Notes under the pieces: model-generated
The model's database searches: none
Seen by the model: only the letters and a program-made list of their open reading frames with translations
What the model was told of the DNA's origin: nothing
Shown here: in pieces, positions 35,692 through 45,497 of the stretch
How positions within the stretch are numbered: position 1 is the first letter of the stretch
How the letters are laid out: every line of letters begins with the position of its first letter
Translations under genes and position numbers: made by a program
From: Metarhizium brunneum
Lineage: Eukaryota; Ascomycota; Sordariomycetes; Hypocreales; Clavicipitaceae
Direction: 5' to 3'
Assembly: GCF_013426205.1 (NCBI RefSeq)
Contig: NC_089423.1
Span: 6,014,001-6,078,000 of the forward strand
DNA length: 64,000 bases

Positions 35692-36957
35692 ATGACTGTG
35701 TATCATCTCCAATCCGTGGACAACGACCTTCGGGGTCGGCTGGCCCTGGTTACGGGATCAAGGTGCGTGGGGAGGCGCTGGCAATTACCCAACGTTGTCG
35801 ACATCAGCTAACAGTACTGGCTCGCCCTTTAGCGGTGGTATCGGTTCGGCGTGTGCAAAGGCATTGGCGTCTGAAGGCTGCGATGTTGTGCTTCACTACT
35901 CTGCAAGCAAAGTGAGTTTGCCCGACAGATGAAAAAAAGACACAGACAGGGACAGGAGAGAAAATATAAACTACCCATGCACGCACCATCTGACCGCCGC
36001 CGCAGGAGAAATCGGAATCTCTAGCTTCTGAGCTACAAAATCGCTACCCATCACAGGTATTCGTCACCGCGCAAGCCGACCTCACGGATCGGGAATCCAC
36101 GCGGTCGCTCGTCTCCAGAATCCTCTCCGATGCGGTCGTCTCAGAGAAGCACAAGGCTATATCTGTGTTAGTCGCAAACGCCGGGCTTGGACGCCGCATC
36201 AGGGACGTCAAGGACATTGGGGAGCAAGATTGGGATGAAATGATGGAGGTCAATATCCGGAGTCAATTCGTCGTGACGAGGTCCTGTGTGGAGGGGATGC
36301 GCGCACAAGAATGGGGAAGGGTTATTCTGGTGGGCAGCATCGCGAGTCGCGGGAGCGGGCTCAACGGATGCCATTACGCAGCTTCAAAGGGAGCCCTGTC
36401 GTGAGTGGTCCATTGATACAACATTTGAACTCGTGCCGTATGGTGTCCTGTCCTTGTGTCTAACCGCCTGACAGCTCTATGGGGTTAAACTTGGCTACTC
36501 TGCTCGCACCAGAGGGCGTGACCGTCAATGTGGTAAGCCATCAGCATCAACTGCCCATGCGAATGTTGCCTTTGGCATATGCTGACATATGATGCTAGGT
36601 TTCACCGGCCATGATCGGGTCAACAGGCATGATCCCAACGCCAAAGGAACGGTAGGCGCTCACTGCTGCACGTCGATCTGCATTTCGCAGCGGCTAATAT
36701 TCTGGTGCTGTAGGACGTGGGCTTCAGACGTCAACGTCGAGGCATTGAAAGAATCAGATCCCGGCCTGGCCATTGCCAGCAGCGTGCCAGTGCATCGACT
36801 AGGAGCTCCAGAAGAAGTAGCAAACGTCGTGGCAATGTAAGCTTCTTGATAGCCCCTGAATCGGAACGCTACCTCCAGGACTAACTGCCAGACAAGGTTC
36901 GCAAAGACGGGATACATGACTGGGCAGGACATATTGTTAACCGGCGGTTTGAAATAG
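35692..36957 (+). CDS. Short-chain dehydrogenase/reductase
   Basis: Classical NAD(P)-dependent SDR (3-oxoacyl-reductase/sugar dehydrogenase-like), about 265 residues in seven small exons; early ones are 35692-35762, 35833-35911 and 36006-36400. The cofactor motif TGSSGGIGSACAKAL is assembled across intron 1. NAG follows in LVANAGLGRR, then the catalytic Ser in LVGSIASRGSG and Tyr/Lys in HYAASKGAL. The C-terminal TGQDILLTGGLK is the usual SDR ending. Possible roles are oxidation of a sugar imported by the neighbouring carrier or reduction of a keto acid. It is divergent from the sugar transporter. Confidence 0.9.
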
Positions 36958-37147
36958 TGTATGGGGTTCAGACAATTAAAAGAGGCACGTTGCACATCTG
37001 GTTGAACAATTCTGGTCGAGCAGAGGCAAATGTAAATTTTCCTAAATACGTTACTATCATGTTTCATCAATGAGATTATCTATGTCTATGGTATAATGGC
37101 GACTCGGCGCAATCTGCCCACAAATCGGCCACTGCCGCGCTCTCTTC

Positions 37148-38451
37148 TTATACCTTGGCCACAACGGGCTTCTGCTCAGACACTTGCGTAAGCAGCTTTC
37201 CCTGTGTCACGGCGCTCTTCACATTGTCAATAACGAGCACCTCCATTTCTTTCTATTTTCCCAACTGTCAGCAAACGTCTCTTTCGTAGCAATGATGGGA
37301 GAGACACCAACCTGTGTATCAATCGTGGCAGTGCCAATATGGGGTAGCAAAACGGCACCGGGGTGCTTCATCAGCTTTGGGTTGATTTCCGGCTCCTTGG
37401 CATACACGTCCAAGCCGACACTCCAGACCTTGCCAGATTCCAGGCTGTCGGCGAGAGCCTCCTCGTCAATAATGGCGCCTCTAGCCGTGTTTACAATGAT
37501 GACTCCGTCCTTCATCTGGCTGAATTCCTTGGTTCCAATGAGTCCCTGGGTGGCAGGGCCCAGCGGCAAGTGCACCGAGATGACGTCGCTGGTCTTGAGC
37601 AGCTCTTCAAAGCCGACGTAGTTGGGGACTTGGCCGGGGGCGAATTTCATCTCCAGGTCGGCCACGGGCTTCCTGTTGTGATACTGCAGCCTGAATCCGA
37701 GGGCAGCGGCTCGCTGTGCCGTGGCAGTCCCAATGCCGCCCATTCCAAGAAGGCCCAGGGTCAGGTGGTGAGGATCACGGCCGAGAGGGCTTGCGCCTCG
37801 CCACTTGCCCTCGCGCAGAGCTTGCTGAGGGATCCATGCGCGACGCAAAGCACCGAGCATTAGGAAGATTGCGGTGTTTGCGGTGGCGGCGTCGACGGCC
37901 TTGGGGGTGTTGGAGACGGAAATATCTGCAGCGTGGCAGGTCAGTCAAGGGGGCTTCTCTCGAAACTCCTCCGCTCATTCGTGCACGCAGTCCTTACTCT
38001 TGTCGGTGCAGGGTTGGACGTCAATCTGATCGTAGCCAGCGCCATTGTGTGAGATGAATTTTACAGAGGAGGGAAGGTGGGCAATGAGCTCGGCGTCGAA
38101 TCGCCCGGTTATCTGACACCGCTTGTTAGCCGCAAAGCATCCAGAGGAGAAGCTAACATTTTGAACATTGAAACTTACTTGGACAGAGTCGTAGGTTCTG
38201 GAAATTGCAACGACCTTGTCATACTTGCCGCTGTCGCAGTCGCGAATAAACTCTTCCCGAGTACCAGAGGTGACTTGCTAAAATTTCGCAAACCGCGTGA
38301 GAACAGATGCCACCCAAAGTGGTTTTTTTTTAGGGTGGTGTTGGCGTACCTGGACATCAGCGACGTCGGAAAGCTTCTCGAACTCAGCCTTTGCGTGGTG
38401 GACGATGCCAAGCATCAGCACGCCGGGTTTCGGGACTGCTGGACCTGCCAT
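37148..38451 (-). CDS. D-isomer-specific 2-hydroxyacid dehydrogenase (glyoxylate/hydroxypyruvate reductase-like)
   Basis: NAD(P)-dependent enzyme interconverting 2-oxo acids and D-2-hydroxy acids (PF00389/PF02826). The ATG at 38451 starts MAGPAVPKPGVLMLGIVHHA; after several short introns the N-terminal part gives VKFISHNGAGYDQIDVQPCT, then the dinucleotide motif GLLGMGGIGTATAQRAAALG. Catalytic-domain blocks VNTARGAIIDEEALADSL (catalytic Arg), VWSVGLDVYAKEPEINP (Glu) and LLPHIGTATIDTQ (His) are all intact. A last intron separates the C-terminal EMEVLVIDNVKSAVTQ, ending at 37148. It is divergent from the Zn2Cys6 regulator over 539 bp, a common arrangement for a pathway enzyme and its regulator. 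Confidence 0.92.
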
Positions 38452-38990
38452 GTTGTCTGAGTGGAAAAGGCTAGATGTTAGGTATTCTTGTGCCAGGAAT
38501 ATGGTCGGTCTTGAAAAACGGCTGGTTTCAAAAAAAAAGAAGAAAAGGAATTTAAGAAGCGATTGAAATGACCAAGTGACGGATTCGGCGGGAACATGAC
38601 TGGTGGGAATGGCAGGATCGTCAATTGACCAAAGACACCAACGTGGGGGGTTCTCGTGCGCATTTGCCGGCAAAGGTCGCTCGAAAGAGGGACCACGACG
38701 AGCGAAAAAAAAATCATTGAACCGATTGACCGAGTTCGCCATGGCGGCGCTCAACGCTATCGCAGCTTCAAACAACGGGTGCATGGATTTGACGAATCCA
38801 TGACCCCGTCCTGGTGTGGATCAATGTGTCCCCGGCGGCCCCGGCTATTGACCCCGTCTCCACTTCTGCGGCCAGTTCCCCGCGACTTCAAAACAGCCCA
38901 GCAAAACTATGTCTGTCACCCTTCATGCATCGCACGGCATTTGAGCCAACTTAAAGACTCCATCGCCTGTTGATATCGTCATTTTAGCCA
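38452..38990. promoter_or_regulatory. Divergent promoter, hydroxyacid dehydrogenase / Zn2Cys6 regulator
   Basis: 539 bp between divergent starts, with poly-A/poly-T tracts near 38530 and 38706. No gene supported. Confidence 0.5.
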
Positions 38991-41668
38991 ATGGACTCGC
39001 AGCCGATGCAGTCGCCGATGCCAGGCATGCCCCGATCAAAGGCCAAACGGGTCTCTCGTGCCTGTCTCTCCTGCCGCACGCGCAAGACAAGATGTGACCT
39101 GTGAGCAGAACATTCTTCTCCCCCTTTACGCGCGAGGGGTCACACAGCCCCTCGTCGAGGCCTGCCATCGCTTACTGACGCTTATTGGAACCAGTGATTC
39201 AGAGGGCATGTCTGGCTCGCCCCCATGTCGCCGCTGCGTTGAACAGCAGCTCGAGTGCGTGCTTGCAAAGTCGAGGCGTGGAGGCCGCAGGATCAAAGGT
39301 GTCCGTAACTCTGCCGTTCAGCCGCCGCCGCCGCCCAGGCGCGACAGCGATCTTGGCCCGTCATCAAACCCTCGTGGCCCTGCCAGCTCTACGCATGACG
39401 ACGACGACGACGACGAGAGTGACTATCACAGCACTCAAGGAAGTCAAGCTCGTCCTGCACAACCGCCGGCCGGCACGGATGCTGTGCAAGGATGGCCGTC
39501 CTCTCCACCTCATGCCGGCAACTGGCGAGCAGACAGTCCCGACGCCGGATCCACACAGGAAATGGCAGACTCGAGGACAAGTTCTGATGGATTAGAAGGC
39601 CATATAGCCACTACGGACCTTTTGAATCCTTCTGATGCCCTTGATCTGCTTGCCCAGGTGGCCGACTTGGATCCAGGCAGGCAGCGTAATACATTGACTG
39701 GCCAACCTGGCCAGAGCAACAGACATGTCGACGGAATGCAGCAGACTGTCGGTAGACCAGCTACCAGCTATTATCCTCCCCTGCATGATGGTATCCTGAC
39801 GCCCTCAGACGCGTCGTATCTTGTAAAGAAGTAAGTTGCCGTTTGCTCATGCATACAACACACATGTTCGCCTGCTCACACGTTATTGCCTTCAGGTATC
39901 ATGAGAAGTTCCATCCCTTCTTCCCTGTGGCATTCGCCGATATATTTGAAGAAGGACCCATTACCGAATGGGCCGAGAAGGAGCCTCACCTTTTGACAGC
40001 TATTCTCACTGTGGCATCTAAAGACGATCCCTCTTGGTTCAGAGTGTACGATGCATGCTCTCGCCACATTGAAAGCTTCATGTCAACCCTGATCTACGCA
40101 GGGTCAAATTCAGTAGGGTCCGTCGAAGCACTGCTCATCCTTGCTGAATGGGCGCCGCAACGCCCACAGGAGAATTCTGCCATCGGCTGTGGACAAGAAG
40201 ACCACGGTGCCTGGATGCTGGTTGGCCTGGCCATTAGGCTAGGTTATTTGCAGAGACTGGAGCAGACGGCTCTTCTACCAGATGATAAAAAGCCTTCTCT
40301 GGAAGTCAGCAGAAAACGCGTGGCTTGGGCAGGTACGTCGCCTGTGCCCTCGACTATTGTGCCATCAACCGGGTGAATTGCTAACGAGGTGCCAGCTTGC
40401 TACATGAGCGACCGACAAGTCTCCATTCGACTGGGCAAAGGCTTTTGGTCTCGCGGTCCAGGCCCTTCTCTCCATCTGCGAGCTGCAGACTTTCCAACTC
40501 TGCATGCCCAAGCACTTGGCCCGGATAATATGGGGCTATTATTCCAAGCACATCTCGAACTTACCCAGCTGATTAGCAATGCTCACGACATCCTCTACTC
40601 ATCTACCAGTCATAGGAAGCAGCTGTATGTAGGCGGAGAATATGTCAGATATATTGTAAGTGAACGAATGCCAAGGGAAGCTGGGCAAATTACTAATGTA
40701 TTCAAAGGATGACTTTGCTCAAATGGTCCGGAAATGGAAGCTCACGTGGGCAAATCACAGCTGTAAGTTTTGTTGTTTCACGTTTGTCCTGGACAGCTCA
40801 CTCATTTTTTTTAACAGTCACACCACCCGTAAAGGCGTCGTTGGTCTTGTCGTTTGAATTCCTGCGCCTTTACATCAACGCATTTGCCTTCCAGGCCAAT
40901 TTGAACCGAGCAGCAGCTCGGAACGCTCAGGTCGGGCCAGGAAAGGCTAGCGGGCCGCTGTTTTCTAACATCGCTGGAAAACCGGACGCGCGTTTCATAT
41001 ACGAGTCGATTGACGCGGCAAACTCGCTACTCAGTATTCTGAACAGCTTCATAGACCCTGTGGCAGGGCTGAAATGCATGCCGCTCAAGTATTGCCTCTA
41101 CGTCATCTATGCGGCCGTGTTTCTATTCAAGGCAAGCCCTCAGAAGCCCTCAGACTGTGAACCAATAGTCTAACATCATTCGCAGGCCAGGTTGGCGGGA
41201 GCAATAAGTAGCGAGGGCGACCGTGGAGTGCGACGTGCAATCCACGGTACCATTACACAGTTACAGAAAACATCCAACAACCCGCAGAGCCTCGGGCGAA
41301 GATATGCCACGTCACTGCGACTGCTCTGGAGGAAGTCGTCTGCAAAGCCGTCTACCAAGGGCGCTACCCGCAGTGACCCGGTAAGCGAGCCACCAGAGCT
41401 CTCAATGAGCCAATTGGAAGGGCAAGAGAATATTGTGCCATCGGCGACGAGCAAATCCGCAATGGACATGGACCCGTTGAGCGGGTTTTCGTGGAGGGAC
41501 TTGGACTCGCTGGGACAGTTTATAGCGAACAACACGACGATGAATATGACTGATGGGATACTTGCGGGTACAGACTTTGATTGGGAGCACAGCTCGGGAG
41601 GACTCGATGATCTTGCGATGCGACCACAGTTTGACACGATGTGGGCGGGGCATGACATTATTTTCTAG
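38991..41668 (+). CDS. Zn(II)2Cys6 transcription factor
   Basis: Nuclear fungal regulator of about 765 residues in about seven exons. The binuclear cluster is split by the first intron: CLSCRTRKTRC in exon 1 (38991-39100), CRRC...C in exon 2 (PPCRRCVEQQLECVLAKS), followed by basic RRGGRRIKG. Next come a Pro/Ser-rich linker with six Asp in a row (39397-39414) and a middle homology region with YHEKFHPFFPVAFADIF, TAILTVASKDDPSW, GAWMLVGLAIRLGYLQRL and RVAWACYMSDRQVSIRLGKG. The tail is acidic and Met/Asp-rich (SAMDMDPLSGFSWRDLDSLG), plausible as an activation domain. The overall architecture recalls PrtT/War1-like C6 regulators. Targets may include the divergent hydroxyacid dehydrogenase and nearby sugar genes (inference). 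Confidence 0.9.
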
Positions 41669-42026
41669 GGAATCGGCAAAGGTACCGGACGTTTCGGAGT
41701 AAGGGTGTCAGCGGTTTTTTTGTCGGATGGATACGGTCTCTTTATCATGTGCAAGTTGTTGTAATATATATGACGAAAAATATACGAACGTCCTGCCATA
41801 AAAAAGAATATGGTGTCTTTGGGCCACAGCCAAGCCAAGGAAGGCCGGTCATGGAAAAAATCATGTCGGCAATTGCCGCACGGGCGGCGGGGGTTGAAGC
41901 GAGGGCCCACACCAACGGCACACTCACGGCCGTTTGCGATTCATGAGGGTTCATCGCGAACCATTTATATAGCTCATTAAGGCAATCTTCAGTCAAGTAC
42001 CCAGTGGAGCTTCAGCACCACTAATT
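41669..42026. other. Intergenic between regulator and tRNA-Tyr
   Basis: About 360 bp. No gene supported on either strand. Confidence 0.5.
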
Positions 42027-42113
42027 CTCCGGGTAGTCTAGTTGGTTTATGGCGTCTGACTGTAAGAGAACAGCTTAATCAGAATGTCGCGTGTTCGAAT
42101 CACGCCCTGGAGA
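42027..42113 (+). tRNA. tRNA-Tyr (GUA) with 12-nt intron
   Basis: Acceptor CTCCGGG/CCTGGAG (one G-T wobble), D arm GTC...GGC, anticodon stem TCTGA/TCAGA, loop CTGTAA with anticodon GTA, then a 12-nt intron (gagaacagctta) after position 37, T stem GCGTG/CACGC with TTCGAAT loop, and discriminator A. Six Ts from 42117 form the pol III terminator. An intron is usual in eukaryotic tRNA-Tyr. Confidence 0.95.
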
Positions 42114-43336
42114 CTCTTTTTTGCCACGGCTCTGTGGCGGGGTAGATATTATTTCAGACCAACTCTTTTTTTTAATTCCCTTTCTTCGCCAGCATAGTAA
42201 GTAAGCGTGGAGTTTTTTTTTTTTCAGACTCGTCAGAGACCTACTCGCGTTCATCGTGTTCCATTCTTCGTCCTTATCGGTTGATCCCACCACCACGCTC
42301 ACTCATCCATTCATGTACTATAAAATGGCATGACCATGGTCGCTCTAGTAAAGTACGCAGCGTTCGTGCATACCCTGTTCACCGTATCCATCTCGGCCAT
42401 ATATCCCAGCACCCCGCAAAGTCTTCCCGAAGCATTACAAATAGAAATCCATAGGCTAAGTACATTTGAACACACGTTCCAAGCCCAGTTACCTGCCCTT
42501 GTCACACCTGTAACAATTATAATAATGGCTGCTATGTACCATTTTAAAATTGAATTTGGTTTGCCATCTACTTTTCCTCTTCCCATGTAATACCATAAGT
42601 CTTATCGCGCTGCAATGCTCCATCCGCCGTCTACGGGCCTCACATAATTCTCCCACCGGGCGCTCACTCCTCTAATAAAAACTCCCTCAAGACCATGCGC
42701 TATGAGGACGCCTGTGATGATTTATAGTCCCCCGCTTCTCTAATAACTCGCTACCCTTGTGCCAAAACTGCTTTATTCACCTTTATATCAGTTATTAGAC
42801 CTTCCATCACCAAGACAGATAGCTTACAAGCCTCCGAATCCATCTCCGACGACCTTTTAATACTAGCAAATATTTGTGTTTTGTGACAATTGGTGTGAGA
42901 GCGGTGGAGTCCGGTAGCAGTCTTCAGCTTCTTCAAGAGGTAGAGGCCATTCCGTACATTGGTACTATGAGTGCGTGATAATATTCCTGATTATGGATCC
43001 AATCCAAACACACATCAGCAGGGAAGGGGGATAAAGCAGCTACATCCATTTGTATCTTAACGACCAGGTTCGACACAAAAAGCAAGTAGTTTAACTGAAC
43101 TGACTGAAATCACACACCGGCAAGTTCCTCTGGCCAACTCATATAGCTAAGTGAAACAATGGCAAAAATAAAAGAACACAATGTAGAATCTACTAGTTAT
43201 CAAACTTTTCCAGCACTTTCTATAGCGCTCCTCTCTGGCTCTACACTCAGCACGAATTTGAGCGCGTTCGGCTGCTGTTGGCATGTGAGTGTCAACACCC
43301 ACGATCTGATAATTGGGATTGGCATTGGTGAGGCTG
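42114..43336. other. AT-rich intergenic stretch downstream of tRNA-Tyr
   Basis: 1.2 kb. An open frame at 42330-42590 (86 codons, begins MTMVALVKYAAFVHTLFTVS) has a signal-like start but no other support. Otherwise nothing recognised. Base composition is visibly more AT-rich than the flanking genes. Confidence 0.45.
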
Positions 43337-44149
43337 TCAGTCGTCGTCAGCGATGAGAATAGGAAGGGTACGCGTGCCATTCTGGATAGTGGTTAGTGAA
43401 TGTCCATCATAGCAAAAGTCATAAGCGTTGTGCTTACCTGATGACGCCCGACGTGCTCAAAAGCTCGCTTGGCGTCGAGAGGCTGAAGACGGAGGACATT
43501 GCGGCCACGATTAAGCAGGTCTACTGACCATGCTTTTCCAACTAGCACGGGGTGACTCTGTCGGTGACCCATTTCCCAGTCAACCACGTTGCTGGCCAGA
43601 TCATTTATGGCGTCGATGAGTTTCCTGCTCATCGGGTTTGGATCTCCAGGGATCGGGTACTCGGTGGCAAAACGCCTTAGAGCATAGGAATAGATTAGTC
43701 GATCGACCTCTATTTGGATATCCACCAGTTTATTGTTGTAGGGATATTTAATAACGCAGCGATTAAGAAATATATTATTGCGACGGGAGGGCGTGTTTAT
43801 ATTGCTGCAGAAAGCGTTAGCTATTAGCACGGCGGTAATAAGATTTGCCATGTAATTGAATGATACTCACACGAATGATATTGTAGTAATCGACGTGATA
43901 AAATAAAGGGCGCGGACGGCGAGGGCGATGGTGTAATTGCTGGGAGGCAGCGAGGAAGGTAGGTGTGATGTGTGAGGGATGAAAAGAGGCTGCTGTGATG
44001 TTTCGGGGGTTAAATAAGGTTATCATGATAGTCAGCGATTCACTTACTACATGCTTGGGCAGCTGGCTGCAGCCGTTTCTCAAGTGTGGTGTTACAATAT
44101 GAGAATGTTGTGAGATGAATCTGACATTTGCAGCAAACGGCTGTGGCAA
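43337..44149 (-). CDS. Multi-exon hypothetical protein, 5' end unresolved
   Basis: Three textbook introns on the minus strand show a real transcript: 43993-44047 (gtaagt...gctgac...cacag), 43805-43870 (gtgagt...gctaac...ctgcag) and 43382-43437 (gtaagc...cactaacc...tccag). The main exon 43438-43804 encodes NINTPSRRNNIFLNRCVIKY, VDIQIEVDRLIYSYALRRF, PNPMSRKLIDAINDLASNV and LLNRGRNVLRLQPLDAKRAF. The last exon adds 14 residues ending ILIADDD at 43337. Upstream, the frame that fits phase reads NYTIALAVRALYFITSITT, a hydrophobic segment that could span a membrane. I found no in-frame ATG for the first exon (the frame opens after a stop near 44150), so the start lies in another exon or was lost. No family recognised. 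Confidence 0.45.
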
Positions 44150-44488
44150 TTACGTCTGGTACATCCAAGTCACACGATTCCCCTCGCACCTGCAGAAATT
44201 AAGCGTTTGTGTGTGTTGAAACTTGACGTGGACTCTCTCGCCAAATCACAGTTGAGACAGCTGCGACAGATTTCTCTCCTTCGCAACCCTCCCCCAAACG
44301 CATCACATTTATCGCCATGCAAAACTCATCATCTCTAGCACCAGCGTACGGCCTCTTTCTATTGCAATTACTTACAAGTTTACCGATATATTTTTAGAGA
44401 CGGTTATAGCTGTCAATGATACTTTGATCATTGTGGCTGCAACGAGCCAGCGCAAGCATATAACAAGGGCGAGGGTCAGGCATTATAA
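44150..44488. other. Unresolved coding-like stretch
   Basis: Holds a C/A-rich leader and ATG on the plus strand at 44317, and coding-like text on the minus strand at 44100-44205 (for example SCDLDVPDVIATAVCCKC). I could not join either into a phased model. It contains the left half of the inverted repeat. Confidence 0.3.
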
Positions 44489-44561
44489 ATGAATAGTAAG
44501 TATCGTTGACAGCTATAACCGTACTTTGAGATGATGTTCTCACCCTTTCTTAATTGCAATA
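44360..44561. repeat. Nested inverted repeat / 25-bp hairpin
   Basis: Inner arms 44400-44424 and 44498-44522 are reverse complements over 25 bp with a single T/C difference, which becomes a G-U pair in plus-strand RNA; the loop is 73 nt. An outer pair of 11-bp arms (TATTGCAATTA, 44360-44370, and its complement, 44551-44561) flanks it almost symmetrically. No target-site duplication is evident. Possible small-RNA hairpin precursor or a MITE remnant. Confidence 0.75.
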
Positions 44562-44790
44562 CATGCTAACTATTTGACGAGGCATTCTGGTCAAGTTTTA
44601 CACCAAGGGCTACGTTCACTATGTGGAGGCCATTGATTACGCGAATCGCACGATGAACTTGAGGCTTTACAATGTGAACATTAAGACGTCAGATGATGCT
44701 TTGGAGCTGGCCATGTACTTCACTTTCGTCCAAGCCTTGCAAGAGGGGATGATGTTGATGCATGCTGGCCAAGGACCCACGAGCCTTTGA
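44489..44790 (+). CDS. Candidate 71-residue micro-gene with hairpin at its splice donor
   Basis: A perfect donor GTAAGTATC at 44496, branch site GCTAAC and acceptor gacgag define an 86-nt intron (44496-44581). A 7-nt first exon (ATG AAT A, from 44489) then joins in phase to exon 2 at 44582-44790, giving 71 residues with a stop at 44788-44790. Exon 2 reads ILVKFYTKGYVHYVEAIDYA, NRTMNLRLYNVNIKTSDD and ALELAMYFTFVQALQEG, clearly protein-like. A D-x(5)-M-N pattern faintly recalls Sm-type motifs, but I do not rely on it. The first exon may really lie further upstream, or this may be the surviving last exon of a decayed gene. The right arm of the inverted repeat overlaps the donor. Confidence 0.4.
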
Positions 44791-45497
44791 GAAGGACAAG
44801 GAGAATGAGAAGGACAAGGAATGGCAAACTTGACCCAGTGGCGTTCCACTCCAAAAAGTCATCGCCAGCAGAAATTGACGAATTATGAAATCCATAGGCT
44901 ACATTTCAACATTTGCCCGAAGCCCGCGCGGTCTCTCAAACCTGATAAAACTAGGTTTCGGGTAGCCACCCGCGCACCGGAGGCCCTGATTCCCCACGCG
45001 TCAAGGATTGGCATCGGCGAGCGCTCTTCCACCACCATGACACACCTGACTCTCCGTCTGTCGGCGTCTCTCGACAAACAGGACTCCGGGGAAAAGGCCA
45101 CTCAACCCCACAATTTCCCCGGCACCCCGCGGATAAAAAAGGCCAAGGTTCTTGTAGGTTTCCTGTTTTGTGAACAGGAACATGTCCGGATGGATGCATT
45201 TGCAGCCTTGTACGGAGTAGGTGAAGATATTTTTCTCCGCTGCGAGCTGCGCATAGACAAACGGGCCGACTGCAAGCGTTGCGGATTACTGCGTGGCGCC
45301 TGGGATAGTTTGTCGATCACCAGCAGTCGATCCTCATGTTGAGCAACGTCGAGACTGGCCACGCGGCACGACCTCTAGACAAGATGTATATCTTAAAACC
45401 ATGGTCATGATCCATTTGAATAGAATTGCTTTGGTAGCGGATCATCGCTAGGTACATGCAAGTATAGAAGCAACGCTGTCTAACCAGACCTGACAAG
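44791..45497. other. Intergenic, promoter of the secreted glycosidase
   Basis: About 700 bp. TACGGAGTA at 45211-45219 lies 279 bp before the ATG. The open frame 44821-45342 is basic, low in complexity and unsupported. Confidence 0.5.

Noticed and set aside
42330..42590. 86-codon open frame with a signal-like start
   Set aside because: Single weak feature; no promoter, splice or homology support, so mentioned only within the intergenic entry.
43393..43851. Single-exon reading of the 43.4-43.85 kb minus-strand gene starting at ATG 43851
   Set aside because: That ATG lies inside a textbook intron (43805-43870) and the 3' end runs through another (43382-43437).
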